Positions 52,657-63,641 of a stretch of DNA of 64,000 nt are shown here, piece after piece (position 1 is the stretch's first letter; each line of letters opens with the position of its first letter). The translations under genes and the position numbers were made by a program. Source of the stretch: Septoria linicola (taxonomy: Eukaryota; Ascomycota; Dothideomycetes; Mycosphaerellales; Mycosphaerellaceae); assembly GCA_024114885.1 (NCBI GenBank), contig CP099424.1, positions 1,240,001 through 1,304,000 of the forward strand. Reading direction: 5' to 3'. The notes beneath the pieces are model-generated. The model did no database searches. It saw only the letters and a list, made by a program, of their open reading frames with translations, and was not told the origin of the DNA.

Positions 52657-54593
52657 ATGCGGTCTTTCAGGGGCACTTTTCTTTTGGCCATCTGCTGTAT
52701 CAGCTTGCATGATTGGCGAAAAAAAAAGAGAACTGTGCATGAGCAGAAAGCCTTGCTTATTTGGACATGACTGTACTCATCCTGCACAACATGTGTATGT
52801 GTTTGTGTTATACTATTACCCACCCACCCACCCATCTGTACTTCTTCTGTACATGATCAATGACGAACGACCACGACCTTACTGTCTAGATATCTGATAG
52901 GAATAGATAGCCAAGGAAATGCTGAAAAATTGAGGACATTCCAGTCTGTCGCCTCGTGGCAATGTCCTCAACTGAGGTGCGCCAGAGCATCAACCTACCA
53001 TAGAATGCGTTCTGATACTCGGAAGTAAGTTGCAAGGAAGCAATGCGTGCTCAGATGATTGCAAAAGCGAGCGTTGCAGTAATGTTATCGGCCACAGACG
53101 GCCAGGTGTATAGCACCAAGGACGAGGGCCTGGTGCATTCTCAAGTCATCGGACCTTTGCATCCGGACTGTAGCAGTGGAGATCTTGAAGGTGACTAAGT
53201 CAAGGTCACGATTGCAGAAGCATGCGAGCCCAGCTGCCCAATTGCCAGAACGACGCCATGAATTGGACCTATTCTGGCGGCCTAGTGATCGACTGTAGCT
53301 AACGAGACACCAGCAGTGTGAGCTGCGTCAGATGTATCCAACGCAGAAAGTGGCTTCATTCTAGTATCGACACTGTCAGCTCGATACCAAGATTGTGCAG
53401 GCTGCACATTAGATCCAGGCAGCCTCTTTTCGTGAATTTGGATGTTGATCATTCTACTTCCTTCGTGTCACATTGGTTCTCCACTTCAGGTGATGCAGCT
53501 TGCCGTATGGTGCTGTGTCATAGCTTTGTAGCTCACATATCGCTACTCATTCTGAGGCGAAGGATTACGGCGTGGCTGTGTGTGGCCCACTTGGCATCGG
53601 TGACCATACGGTACACGCAATTCGCGACGACCAAATGTTAAAGTTTTTCGGTACGAAGGTATCATCTTTCATCAGGTGAGGACATTATTGCAAGGTGAGT
53701 GTGTTCGGCTACCGTAGATTGGTGCTCAAGGTAAGCCGCACGAGCTGATGTCGGCATTTTTGAGCCTCGAGCATCGGACTTGAATTCCCGTGCCGCCAGA
53801 TTGCAAGGGGTGAGAGACATTCAATTCGCCGCAGATATGTTACCTGGTCGTGAAGTGAATCGAAATGCCAATCGAGAACTCGCTATAGCTGTAAAGTTGG
53901 CGCCATCTGCCTCTGGCCATGGCGTGAGTACTGGGAGGTCCTGCTGCTGCTCGTACTCAGCCCACGTGCAGAAGCCAACACAATCATACGGAGATTGCTG
54001 TGCCGGGCGGGCGACATGTCGGGTTGTAGGCACTCCTGTGGGCCGATTGTGGAAAGCGCAAGGCAGACACAGGAGTGTGGTAAGTGAGGGCAGACGTTGT
54101 TCCGTTCACTCCCTTCCATCAAAAGAGTCGCACTTGGTGGCCTGGCTTGCTGCAAGGCGTCTAAAATTGGAAGGAGAAGCTTCGAGCTTGCCCAAGTTGG
54201 TGCTCAATAGTCCCGGCACATTGATGAACATCAATCTAATCAGAACTTCACGCCAACATTGCGAGCTTGTAAAATCCGTTCACAGTCTGGAGAAATACAA
54301 GCCGTCCCTCATATGAGTCACATCAATATCGATGTTGGCACGACCACAGGGGAGCGCAGACAGGAAATGTGGTGCATGAGTACCTTGGAAAGCTGACACT
54401 CCTCGGCCTTGGTACGTTCTCAGGAGGAGCAGGGGGAGAGTGGATCCCGGTCGTCAGCTCGCTTTGTCCTCTGGACGGCCGATTCCTTCTTAAGCGCCAA
54501 TTCCTCCACGCCTCGCGACTTTCTGGCCAGCTGTTAACATTTCCATCTCTAGGCTCCCGCGCAATACAGAACGCAGCCTTGACAATAGCCAGC
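52657..54593. other. 1.9 kb region including the hacA leader
   Basis: A (CCCA)n run lies near 52821-52832. A 178-codon frame at 53780-54316 has no motif. The last 230 bp belong to the likely 5' leader of hacA, with a short upstream ORF. Nothing else was recognised. Confidence 0.55.
54367..54396 (+). promoter_or_regulatory. upstream ORF in the hacA leader
   Basis: ATG TGG TGC ATG ... TGA encodes nine codons, about 200 bp before the hacA start. In Aspergillus hacA the long mRNA form carries an upstream ORF that lowers translation and is lost in the shorter ER-stress transcript. A similar role here is inference; the sequence alone shows only the uORF. Confidence 0.45.
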
Positions 54594-55631
54594 ATGGAGA
54601 CCGCAACAACCCACTTCTCATCACCAGCACACACTGCACTTCTCGACAACATGTCTGAACCACAATACCTCAAAATGGAGGACCTACACACCACCGCATC
54701 GGCATCGCCAGCACCCACACCAGCATCAGAGAGCGGCACATATTCACAATCATCACCCGCACCCATAGTAGTCACATCAAAACCCGCCAAGAAGCGGAAA
54801 TCATGGGGACAGGAACTACCTGAGCCTAAGACTGCCCTCCCACCTCGAAAGCGAGCGAAGACCGACGACGAGAAGGAGCAGCGCCGGATAGAACGCATCA
54901 AGCGGAATCGGGCTGCAGCTCACAACTCACGGGAACGCAAGCGACAAGAAACCGAAGACCTCGCTGTCAAGCTCGCAAGAGCCAACGCTGAGCTACGCGC
55001 ATTTCGATCACACTTTGGAGACCTCCCTTCTCACATTGTACTACCCGAAGTCAAGGTCGAGATTGACGACTCGGGCTGTATCTCAACCACCACCCACTCT
55101 GTATCAACCCCAGCGCCGTCGCTCGTGGAATCACATGGTGAGTCATCCTTGATCCTAATCACTAAAGACATGACACGCTAATATTACAACAGGCTCGCAA
55201 GCCGACCCATCAAGTCCAATCCCACCCGCGGACGACACGACCCTTCGCCAAATCAAGATGGAACCCAACGAAACCTCACCAGATTTCGCATATCCAGCGT
55301 TGGAGGACTCGAAGTCGTCTGGGTTCATGCCGCTCGACCTGACACAACATTCTGCAGCAATGTTGTGCTATGACCTGCCGTGTCGGTCCAGCCGCATGAA
55401 CACCAGTTCGACTTCAACAGTTCGCTGGAGCAATCTCATTCTCTACCTGATGGCTATCCAGCTACGGACATGCTACAAGACGCTTTTAGTAGCTATGTGG
55501 ACTCTTTCGCTTTCGCGGATGGCGCGTATGATGCAAGCATCAGCGGCCCGCTCTTCTCGATGGAAGAATTCATCAACGTCAACGAAGACTCGCACTTTGC
55601 GAATGACGCCCAGACGTCTGGCGCGGTCTAG
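54594..55631 (+). CDS. hacA: bZIP transcription factor HacA (Hac1/XBP1 homologue), spliced form
   Basis: The mature form has 54594-55137, 55193-55354 and 55378-55631 (319 aa). The first intron (GTGAGT..ACAG) is spliceosomal; the second, 23 nt, is unconventional. HacA drives the unfolded-protein response after Ire1 removes this intron. The basic region RRIERIKRNRAAAHNSRERKR (about 97-118) has the N-x7-R of bZIPs and is followed by a leucine zipper. The KKRKSWGQELPEPKT and LPPRKRAKT motifs are HacA hallmarks. The unspliced frame runs to 55824 (391 aa). Splicing moves into the frame HSAVSVQPHEHQFDF.. with an acidic C terminus ending NDAQTSGAV. The start is the first ATG of the frame. No other bZIP family shares these motifs. 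Confidence 0.94.
55355..55377 (+). promoter_or_regulatory. hacA: Ire1-type unconventional intron of hacA, 23 nt
   Basis: Both ends match the C-N-G'C-N-G-N cleavage consensus: CTG'CAGC at the 5' end and CTG'CCGT at the 3' end. Excision of 23 nt changes the reading frame from LCYDLPC.. to SAVSVQPHE... The usual Pezizomycotina hacA intron is 20 nt; the core CAATGTTGTG..TGACCTG is retained here with three extra bases (about cta) in the middle. Confidence 0.85.
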
Positions 55632-55824
55632 AACCGCGACGGGTCATGGCGCATCGCTTCCGCAAATCTTCAGCGACAATGATGTAGTTCGGACGTCGGA
55701 AGTAGAGGGTGCTGCGAAGCGAGCTCCTACCCACCAGAAAGGACAGGCGTTGGAGGAACAGGTATTGAATGGAGACCTGGCGATTGATGATGAAGGGTAT
55801 GAAAGCACTGGCGTTGGGGAATGA

Positions 55825-56504
55825 CTTGGGGTGGATGGGCTGTACCATTATACGGCACTCCGAACTCGATGTAGCCACGAAAAGCTCCACACGTTACACG
55901 ACACATCAGTCACGACTGTTTTCCTACTTCATGCGCCATAACGACCGACAGACTCAACTACTGACATCCCAAACACTTTAGGCACGATGTGCGAAAAAAG
56001 GCGAGCATTTGTGGGTCACGTGTAAGCAGCAAAACTCTATCTTTCTCCGGCACATCAGGACGCATAGTGTGGTAAGTTCTGAAGTATGCCAACATTACTC
56101 TCTGCCAGTCTGCTGACTTCAAAACCACAGCCATCAAGATACAGAAATCGATGCCTCGACTTGCGTTGTGCCCCTGCCGCGCAGCACTTCTAGGGGCGTG
56201 CTCAGATCACCATTTCAGAGGCTGTCCACAGGTCTCCTCTTCTCGGCAAGCATGTCACTCATGCTGAGCGCTATCATGGGCGTCCATCCGTTCATCCTTT
56301 GGCTCGCGAGCTACTCAGCAGAATTGTCTGGCTCTGAGGGGCTGAGAAGGAAGCCTTACATCACTGCTCCCAAGGATTTCCGTTGGTGATGGCAATGCTG
56401 CTCATATTCGGCTAAACGTCGAATTGTATAACAGTGTGGTAGGGTTTCTGCTATGCCCCTATTGAACTGATAGCAAGCATTTCCTCTTTGCGCGCATTTC
56501 GATT
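55825..56504. other. 680 bp with an intron-like segment but no defensible protein
   Basis: At about 56079-56130 a well-formed intron (GTAAGT .. CTGAC .. CCACAG) lies in sequence that could belong to a short transcript. The frame downstream to a TGA at about 56387-56389 reads ..PYITAPKDFRW. However, no ATG joins it convincingly, so no CDS is called. Confidence 0.4.
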
Positions 56505-57944
56505 ATGGATTCATCAAACAATGAGAACGATAGCGGATACCAGCCTTCTGTGTGGACCAGAGGCGCGACTAATACGACACGAGTGCGTGAGGTGTCGCCT
56601 GGAACACGGTATCCTTCGATTTCTGTAGAGCGTAGTGGTCTGCCAGCATCAAGAAATCAGGAGCAGCAATCGCAACAAAAGCATCGAGAGCAACGAGCCG
56701 ACTCCTCTATTGTATGCGATACAACGTTTGAGGAGTGTTTGAGATACCATTCCCCACCACAGCAAGCCGAGAGGTCGCGCAGTAACTCTCCTACATCACC
56801 GCTCGACTTGACACGTACGACACAGCGAGCGCATAGACCTAATCTTGAAAGGGCGAGAGCACTTCAGCCACGAGCTTCACCATCAAATCGACGTATGAGA
56901 TCGCCGTTGGCAGATATCCTCTCTCCACCACCGCTCGCGCTGACTAGTTCTATTCATCGGCGGGCTTCGACGCGCCGCATATCATCCGAAGGATGGAGTC
57001 GTGCTTCGATCTCTGATCCCTATCCTGATGGCATCTCTAGCGAGGAGATATGCCCCACTGCTCCTGTTTGCGAAAGCTCGCAGGCGAGGATGACTCGCGA
57101 GACTGCGCCGGCCGCCTCCCGCAAAGGCAAATATCCTGCACATCGCGATTTATACGCACTAGCGGCAAGCACGAAACAGCCTGTAAGTAGGTCGCACGAC
57201 ACTGATGCGACAACAAGATCTGAAAGCTCCACATCAACAATATCGACAACGTCAACGTCTAAGTTTGCCCTCGAATCACCGCCATCTGCTTGGGATCGTA
57301 GAGTCGAACGTCGAGCGAATGAGGCACTATGTACGGCGATGCGGCTGTCCACACAGGCTCGACTATCTGACACGTCCACGCTAGCAGAAGAGGACGAAAG
57401 TCATGAGAGTCTTCGTGATCTCGTGTTAAGCAAGTGTGGAAGCAATTGTCGAACAAATCCTGCCATGCGGATTGCTTGTCCGTTTTGCATGTTCCCAAAA
57501 GAGCCCCGGGCGGAAGACGAGGCCATACCGGACGAAGTGGTGCAGCCGCAGTCCGAGCCGACAAGACAGCATCGTAGGAGGAGTAAAGGACAGGATCAAC
57601 GTATTCGCAGCTTGGATACCTTTCACCTATGGGTCCTTGGCCTATGTCTCGTCGCTTGCGAGGTTGGCATGTGCGCCTTCATCTACTTGGCTACTGGGTC
57701 AAGATGGGGGCCCCTTCTATTGGTAAGTGTCCCTTATATCACTAACACGCATTCGCTAAGTACTCCAAAGGCATACATCCTGTCGCAACTGATTGTGTCT
57801 CTGATCGCAGGCAGCGCTTTCCTCAACACTCACATGGTGGAAGATTTGGAACGTCAACCATTACTACAAAATGGGCGGCAAAGGCCATACGGCGCTGGTA
57901 ATGTGTTTGCGTCTCTTGATGTGGAGTGGCGGCGCTCAATATGA
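56505..57944 (+). CDS. unknown protein with two C-terminal membrane segments
   Basis: The frame is open for 479 codons. A probable intron at 57723-57770 (GTAAGT .. CTAAC .. AAAG, 48 nt) has no stop and a length divisible by three, so removal gives 463 aa. The first 330 residues are disordered and rich in Ser, Arg, Thr and Gln. A conserved patch with Cys residues follows (LVLSKCGSNCRTNPAMRIACPFCMFPKEP), possibly a small metal-binding site. Then FHLWVLGLCLVACEVGMCAFIYL and AYILSQLIVSLIAGSAFL form two membrane segments. No family is recognised. The ATG at 56505 is the first in frame. Confidence 0.72.
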   Translation: MDSSNNENDSGYQPSVWTRGATNTTRVREVSPGTRYPSISVERSGLPASRNQEQQSQQKHREQRADSSIVCDTTFEECLRYHSPPQQAERSRSNSPTSPLDLTRTTQRAHRPNLERARALQPRASPSNRRMRSPLADILSPPPLALTSSIHRRASTRRISSEGWSRASISDPYPDGISSEEICPTAPVCESSQARMTRETAPAASRKGKYPAHRDLYALAASTKQPVSRSHDTDATTRSESSTSTISTTSTSKFALESPPSAWDRRVERRANEALCTAMRLSTQARLSDTSTLAEEDESHESLRDLVLSKCGSNCRTNPAMRIACPFCMFPKEPRAEDEAIPDEVVQPQSEPTRQHRRRSKGQDQRIRSLDTFHLWVLGLCLVACEVGMCAFIYLATGSRWGPLLLVSVPYITNTHSLSTPKAYILSQLIVSLIAGSAFLNTHMVEDLERQPLLQNGRQRPYGAGNVFASLDVEWRRSI

Positions 57945-57986
57945 CGGCGGATAGGCCGTGATACTCAATCTGTATAGCGTCTAGGT

Positions 57987-59153
57987 CTATAGTCTACTCT
58001 CATGAGAGTGCTCTGCCAACCACTCTTTACTGAATTCATAGTCGACCAGACCTTCGGCGCCAGGAGTGTAAAACGTCTTGCGGTTCCACTTGTTCAGAGG
58101 CAGTCCATGCTTCAGACGATATGGCAGATCTGGTGTGCTGATGAAGTAGCGCCCAAATCCGATGGCAAGGTTGTCACCTCTAGCCACTTCGTTGATCGCC
58201 CACACTGCCTTCTCAGGCGTGAACCCGCCAGCCAGGATGAGCGGATCTTTAGAACCCCATAGATCGATAAGACCCTGCAGCTCCTCAGTGCCTTTGTCAT
58301 GGTACACACCATCAGCCGCACTTCCAGACGCTCTGCTCTCGATCAAATGCAAATACGCCAGATCCAGCTTTTTGAGCTCCTTCACAATGTACTCAAACTG
58401 AGGTCTCGGATCCTCCATCCCCATACCCTGAAAGTTTCCCCAAGGCGAGAGTCGCATACCCACTTTCCTGCTATCACCAACAGCCTCAATCACAGCTTTC
58501 GTCACTTCGAGCCCAAACCTCGCCCTCTTCTCCACACTCCCACCCCACGCATCAGTCCTCTGATTACTCACATCCTGCCAAAACTGATCAATCAGATACC
58601 CATTCGCACCGTGCAACTCCACGCCATCGAAACCCGCTTCCACCGCATTCTCCGCCGCTTGCGCATAGTCTCGAATATACACTTGAATCTCGCTCTCGCT
58701 CAATTCATGCGGCACAGAAGTCGGCGCTCCAGAATTTGTCTGTTTCGCATCAACTGCAATCGCACTCGCAGAAACGACTTCGTACGGTCCACCTTCTTCT
58801 TCTTCTTCCAACACATTCCCTTGAGCGACTCTACCCAGAGCCCAGAGTTGCATGAATGCGGGACTTCCTTGTGCGTGAATGCCGCCTACAATGTCTTTCC
58901 AGCCGGCGATTTGGGATTCGGACCATATTCCGGGTATGTGCTTGTAGCCTCCTGCGCGGGGTGAGATGAATGTTGCTTCTGTGATGATGAGTGTACCGGG
59001 AGTGGAGGCTCGTTGAGCGTAGTATTGCTTGGCGAGAGGGTTGGGGTTGTGTTGGGTGTCTGCGCGGAAGCGAGTCAATGGTGCCATTACCAGGCGATGA
59101 GAGATTTCGGTGTTGCCGAGTTTGAGGGGGCGGAAGAGTTTGTCGAGAGACAT
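57987..59153 (-). CDS. NADH:flavin oxidoreductase, Old Yellow Enzyme family
   Basis: This is a single exon of 388 aa with an ATG at 59153. It uses FMN and NAD(P)H to reduce activated alkenes. It has the N-terminal LFRPLKLGNTEISHRLVMAPLTRFRA, the substrate-binding HGANGYLIDQFWQDVSNQRTDAWGGS (His-Gly-Ala-Asn) and the phosphate-binding C-terminal GFGRYFISTPDLPYRL. A run of five glutamates (EEEEEGGPYE) in the middle is unusual but within a loop. Fungal members act in detoxification or secondary metabolism; no linked pathway is seen. The stop is only about 40 bp from the 3' end of the unknown membrane protein gene. Confidence 0.95.
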   Translation of the reverse strand: MSLDKLFRPLKLGNTEISHRLVMAPLTRFRADTQHNPNPLAKQYYAQRASTPGTLIITEATFISPRAGGYKHIPGIWSESQIAGWKDIVGGIHAQGSPAFMQLWALGRVAQGNVLEEEEEGGPYEVVSASAIAVDAKQTNSGAPTSVPHELSESEIQVYIRDYAQAAENAVEAGFDGVELHGANGYLIDQFWQDVSNQRTDAWGGSVEKRARFGLEVTKAVIEAVGDSRKVGMRLSPWGNFQGMGMEDPRPQFEYIVKELKKLDLAYLHLIESRASGSAADGVYHDKGTEELQGLIDLWGSKDPLILAGGFTPEKAVWAINEVARGDNLAIGFGRYFISTPDLPYRLKHGLPLNKWNRKTFYTPGAEGLVDYEFSKEWLAEHSHESRL

Positions 59154-60401
59154 GATTGCTGCTGGAATCGAAATGTCTAAGGTATAGTGCTTGTGTATGC
59201 TCTTTTTGAGGGGTCGTTCCGATGCTGGTTCAAGCCAGATTGCTTGCTACGAGAGGTTGTTCGGATCGTTGCATACGTTTCTCGCTATGTGAAACCACAT
59301 ACTGTCGCTCAGGAGTAGCGTTTACCAGTTTTATAACGATAGCTGATGTTGGTGAACTTATACCATTGCGTGCTGCAGTAGATGACAAATCTGGCCGAGG
59401 TGAAGTGTGATCTACAGCCTGAGGCTTCTACGTTTGACTCCATACAATACTGTCGTCCTCGACTGCTGTACACTTATTATCCCCTACTCCAATATATCAG
59501 CGTCCTCTGGCACTGGCATGCCATATTCAGCGACATCACGAGACATTGCCGCCATGGCCCTCGTCAGCTCTATGCGTCTTCAGAGGGGCCGTGGCTGTTC
59601 GTGAAGAGAGCAAAAAGCTATGCTTTCCAGCCGATTCAGACCTCGAGGTGGCAGCGCTCCGATATGAGCAATCCGTATCCCAACCCTGAAAAACCTATGT
59701 TACAAGGCTGATGTGACTCTGCGATCCTCCGTGATGCCAAAAAGACGATGTAACATGCGACTCATTCTCGGCGAAAATATCGCATTCGGATTCACTCGAC
59801 AAGCACAGCTAGCCGTACTGGGGTCGAAATTGCGGGGCATGGAACACCCGGCATCGTGAAATGCTTTGGCAAACGTCATTTGCCAGCCTCCAGTCTCACG
59901 ATCGCAGCTCACAGTCGCTTGAAAGAGGTCCAAGCGGTCTGGGGTTTCGGGGAAACAACGTGCAGGGAAGAGGACGGTGCTCGCTCGTTGAAAAGCATGG
60001 ATCAATGGCGCCACACGCTGCAGAACATGTAGCCGATCCTGCTGTGTCGCCCTACGTCAAAGACTTCAGCTGTCGTATTTCTTTGACTTGTTTGTAACAT
60101 TGCTTTGGCTTTCAGAAACATCTCTGAGATCCTGTCGGGAGCACATACAAGACTGCCAGAATTGTACGCTTCGAATGTTGAATTAAATCTTCAGGTAAGT
60201 TGCCAATAGCTTGAGGAAGCTTGGAACAGAGATGGCCGAAGCTTGGTTCACGCCGGACAAGTCATGGTAGTAAGCAACAAAGAGCTCAGTGTCTCAATAG
60301 AAGGCAGTGTAGCTGCATGCTGTTCGATGAGGAGCTCAAGAGCTGAGCTGCCGAACGCTCGAGGAGCGATGCGATCAAGCTGACAGTATTCGACAGACAA
60401 T
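59154..60401. other. 1.2 kb divergent promoter region
   Basis: This lies between the Old Yellow Enzyme gene (minus) and the trehalase gene (plus). No supported gene; frame 59700-60014 (minus) is Cys/Arg-rich without motif. Confidence 0.5.
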
Positions 60402-63400
60402 ATGCATTGGAGACTATTTGGAGCCTTGGCTGCGCTGCTTGGGCCCACGAACGCTCACATATATGACACCAGATTCAATGGCACGACTTGGAACGATGAT
60501 GCTTGGAGCATCACCACTACAACGCTCGACCAGGGACACTACCAATCTCGCATGTCTTTGGCTAATGGTTATTTTGGTATCAACGTAGCTGCTGTAGGAC
60601 CCTTCTTCGATGTGGACGTCCAGGTCAATGGCGACAATATTCAGGGATGGCCTCTCTTCGATCGAAGGCAGAGCTTCGCTACAATTGCTGGCTTCTGGGA
60701 CTCACAGCCCACTACCAATGGCACGAACTTTGGCTGGCTGAATCAGTATGGCGGCGAAAGCGTAATCTCTGGTGTTCCTCACTGGGCTGGACTGCATGTT
60801 CAAGTGGGAGACGACTTACTCGATGCGAGTGTGCCGGCCGAGCAAATCTCGAACTTCAGTTCCACGCTTGATATGAAGAATGGCATTATCTACTGGAATT
60901 ACACTTGGACTCCTGTTGGTGGAGCAGCTATAGGAGTCGAATACTCTTTGTTCGTGCACAAGCTGCACGTCAACCAGGCGGCTGTACAGCTTCGCCTTAC
61001 TGCAGCACAGGATGTCAAAGCGACTGTCATCGACTTGTTGCAAGGTGACTGCGCTGTTAGATCAACGCCCGTGGAGACAGGCTCTTACCCTGTATGGCCC
61101 ATCATCTGGTCAGCTGTTAGTCCCGATGGGATTCGTAACGTGACGGCCTGGATCTTCTCCTCCCTTGTTGGCGATGACTCGTTCGATGCCTCAAGCAGGA
61201 AGAACATCACGGAAGGAGAGATACTGGGCGGTAACAGCTCTTCCATCGCACAGTCTGTTGACGTGTCACTGTCTGGAGGATGCACTTCTGTCATCACGAA
61301 GTTCGTCGGAGCCGCTTCAAACGACGCTTTTGCGGATGCTGCGTCCACGGCATTGAATGCTTCGTGGCATGGTGCCAATTCTGGTTTCGCTGATCTTTAC
61401 GCCACGCACAAGCAGGAATGGAACGATATTCTGACGAAAGACAGCGTTGATGACTTCCGCGACGCTGAAGGCAAGCTTCCTGACGACCTTGATGTGCAGG
61501 AGCTCCAGATCACGGCAATCACAAATCCTTTCCAGCTTCTGCAGAATACAGTCAGCAAAAATGCCGTGCTTGTGGCAGAGAACAATACGAAACTCGCCTC
61601 CAACAGCATATCAGTCTGCGGACTAGGCGGTTCCTGCTATGCTGGCTTGGTCTTCTGGGATACTGAAGTCTGGATGCAGCCTGGCCTTGTAGTCTCGTTT
61701 CCAGATGCAGCGAAGCAGATTGCGCAATACAGAGTTGACAGAGGTCCGCAAGCTCACGAGAACATCTTGACAGCCTATCAGTCGAGTCAGAACGAGACTG
61801 GCAAGTTTTCACGTCAGGGTGCTGCCTATTCATGGACCAGCGGAAGATACGGAAACTGCACAGGGACCGGGCCATGTTTCGACTACCAATACCATCTCAA
61901 CGGTGATATTGGTCTGGAATTTTTCAACTATTGGGCAGTCACGGCCGACACTGACTACTTCCGCTCTGAGCTCTTTCCGATCTACGAAGCTTTTGCACAG
62001 CTCTACGCAGACTTGGTGACTTTCAATGAGACTACTGGGCTGTACGAGCTGTATAACGCCACTGACCCGGATGAGTACGCCAACTTCCAGAAGAACGTCG
62101 GCTTCACCATGTTGCTGATGCAGAGTCACATCAACGAGACTAACACGATTCGCGAGCGATTCGGCCTCGAACGCAATGAGACGTGGCAAAACATCTCGAA
62201 CCAAATCACGATCCCGGTGTCCGAAGAAGCCAACATCATCTTGGAGTATGCCTCGCAGAATGGCAGTATTACCGTGAAGCAGGCCGACATCGTGCTCATT
62301 GACGACTTCCTTCAATGGCCAAACCCATATACTCTCAGCAATCTGGACTACTACGCCGCAGCTCAGTCGCCTGATGGACCCGCTATGACTTATGGAGTCT
62401 TCAGCGTCGTTGCTAATCGCGAATCTCCAAGCGGCTGCTCTTCATATACGTACGATCTGTATGGCTCGCAGCCATACACACGCGGCCCATGGTTCCAGTT
62501 CAGCGAGCAGCTCATCGATGACTGGTCTGCGAACGGCGGCACACATCCAGCGTTCCCCTTCCTGACAGGCGTTGGAGGAGCACACCGTGTAGCGGTCTTT
62601 GGCTATCTGGGCCTGCGCCTTATGATTGACAAGCTCAACATTGATCCGTCTTTGCCACCTCAGATCCCGCAGCTTGCATTCAGGACAATCTATTGGCAGG
62701 GCTGGCCAGTCAAGGCAGTGTCAAACCAGACGCACACCACTTTGACGCGATCCGGCGAACCTTTGTCCACTGCGAACAGCACATTTGCCGACTCTGCGAT
62801 TCCAGTCACCATCTCTATTGAAGGCACAGAAGTGCACGAGCTGGCTCCCAACGGAATGATTACCATCGAAAATCGGCAAATAGGCCTTGTCAAGACAGTG
62901 CCGGGAAACATTGCACAATGCCGCCCAGCATCTTCCGAGCAAGATTACGAGCCTGGCCAGTTCCCACTCAGCGCTGTTGATGGCGCAGTCAGCACCAAGT
63001 GGCAGCCATCTTTTGCCAATACAACCTCTTCGCTCACCGTCGAGTTACCACAACCCTTCGTGCCGATTACTCAGATCCAGTTTGACTGGGCGCAGGCACC
63101 ACCAACAAGCTATCGCGTAACGTTCCACAACTTATCAGACACATCCGATGTCCCGCCAGTCAACGTCACTAGTAGCGACAATGTCGAGGTCAGTGATCCT
63201 TACAACGCCGGAGCCGCAGATGTCATTCGTCCATACAGCTCAAACACGACCAATGTCACTCTTGATCAACCGGTTTGGAGTGCGAGGTACGCCACGTTGG
63301 AGATTCTTGGTAGCCACGCGAACGACGGCAGCGAGAATGAGACGAATGGAACAGGTGCTAGTGTCGCTGAGTTTGCGGTCGTGGCCGGCAATGGTGAGAA

Positions 63401-63437
63401 TATTGCCGCTCGGAGTGAGCGTGCGTGGTTGGCTTGA
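60402..63437 (+). CDS. acid trehalase, glycoside hydrolase family 65, secreted
   Basis: This is a single exon of 1011 aa. The N terminus MHWRLFGALAALLGPTNAH is a signal peptide. The enzyme hydrolyses trehalose to glucose outside the cell, in the wall or in the vacuole. Conserved GH65 features are the N-terminal beta-sandwich (MSLANGYFGINV), the (alpha/alpha)6 core entered near GLGGSCYAGLVFWDTEVWMQPGL, and the segment LNGDIGLEFFNYW. The last 180 residues contain CRPASSEQDYEPGQFPLSAVDGAVSTKWQP, a discoidin/F5-8C-like module often found in acid trehalases (Ath1 type). Many N-x-S/T sequons fit a secreted glycoprotein. The length matches the family. Confidence 0.96.
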   Translation: MHWRLFGALAALLGPTNAHIYDTRFNGTTWNDDAWSITTTTLDQGHYQSRMSLANGYFGINVAAVGPFFDVDVQVNGDNIQGWPLFDRRQSFATIAGFWDSQPTTNGTNFGWLNQYGGESVISGVPHWAGLHVQVGDDLLDASVPAEQISNFSSTLDMKNGIIYWNYTWTPVGGAAIGVEYSLFVHKLHVNQAAVQLRLTAAQDVKATVIDLLQGDCAVRSTPVETGSYPVWPIIWSAVSPDGIRNVTAWIFSSLVGDDSFDASSRKNITEGEILGGNSSSIAQSVDVSLSGGCTSVITKFVGAASNDAFADAASTALNASWHGANSGFADLYATHKQEWNDILTKDSVDDFRDAEGKLPDDLDVQELQITAITNPFQLLQNTVSKNAVLVAENNTKLASNSISVCGLGGSCYAGLVFWDTEVWMQPGLVVSFPDAAKQIAQYRVDRGPQAHENILTAYQSSQNETGKFSRQGAAYSWTSGRYGNCTGTGPCFDYQYHLNGDIGLEFFNYWAVTADTDYFRSELFPIYEAFAQLYADLVTFNETTGLYELYNATDPDEYANFQKNVGFTMLLMQSHINETNTIRERFGLERNETWQNISNQITIPVSEEANIILEYASQNGSITVKQADIVLIDDFLQWPNPYTLSNLDYYAAAQSPDGPAMTYGVFSVVANRESPSGCSSYTYDLYGSQPYTRGPWFQFSEQLIDDWSANGGTHPAFPFLTGVGGAHRVAVFGYLGLRLMIDKLNIDPSLPPQIPQLAFRTIYWQGWPVKAVSNQTHTTLTRSGEPLSTANSTFADSAIPVTISIEGTEVHELAPNGMITIENRQIGLVKTVPGNIAQCRPASSEQDYEPGQFPLSAVDGAVSTKWQPSFANTTSSLTVELPQPFVPITQIQFDWAQAPPTSYRVTFHNLSDTSDVPPVNVTSSDNVEVSDPYNAGAADVIRPYSSNTTNVTLDQPVWSARYATLEILGSHANDGSENETNGTGASVAEFAVVAGNGENIAARSERAWLA

Positions 63438-63641
63438 TTGGCATGGCAGCTCAATCTAACGATGTAATGATGGAACACGCCACAGCTAGGATATAATCTC
63501 GATGGGTAGGAAACAGAAGCTCGGCAATGTAGAATCCAGCCTTCGGGCTACATGCGAATTTCTCTTGGGATAGATTGGCCCTGTGTAGCATGTGCTGTCT
63601 GTGTGGTGCATCATGCTGCAAGGTCGCCTTGAATTGCAGCC

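Noticed and set aside
53780..54316. 178-codon plus-strand frame upstream of hacA
   Set aside because: No motif; composition and start context do not favour coding, and it probably lies in the hacA leader/promoter.
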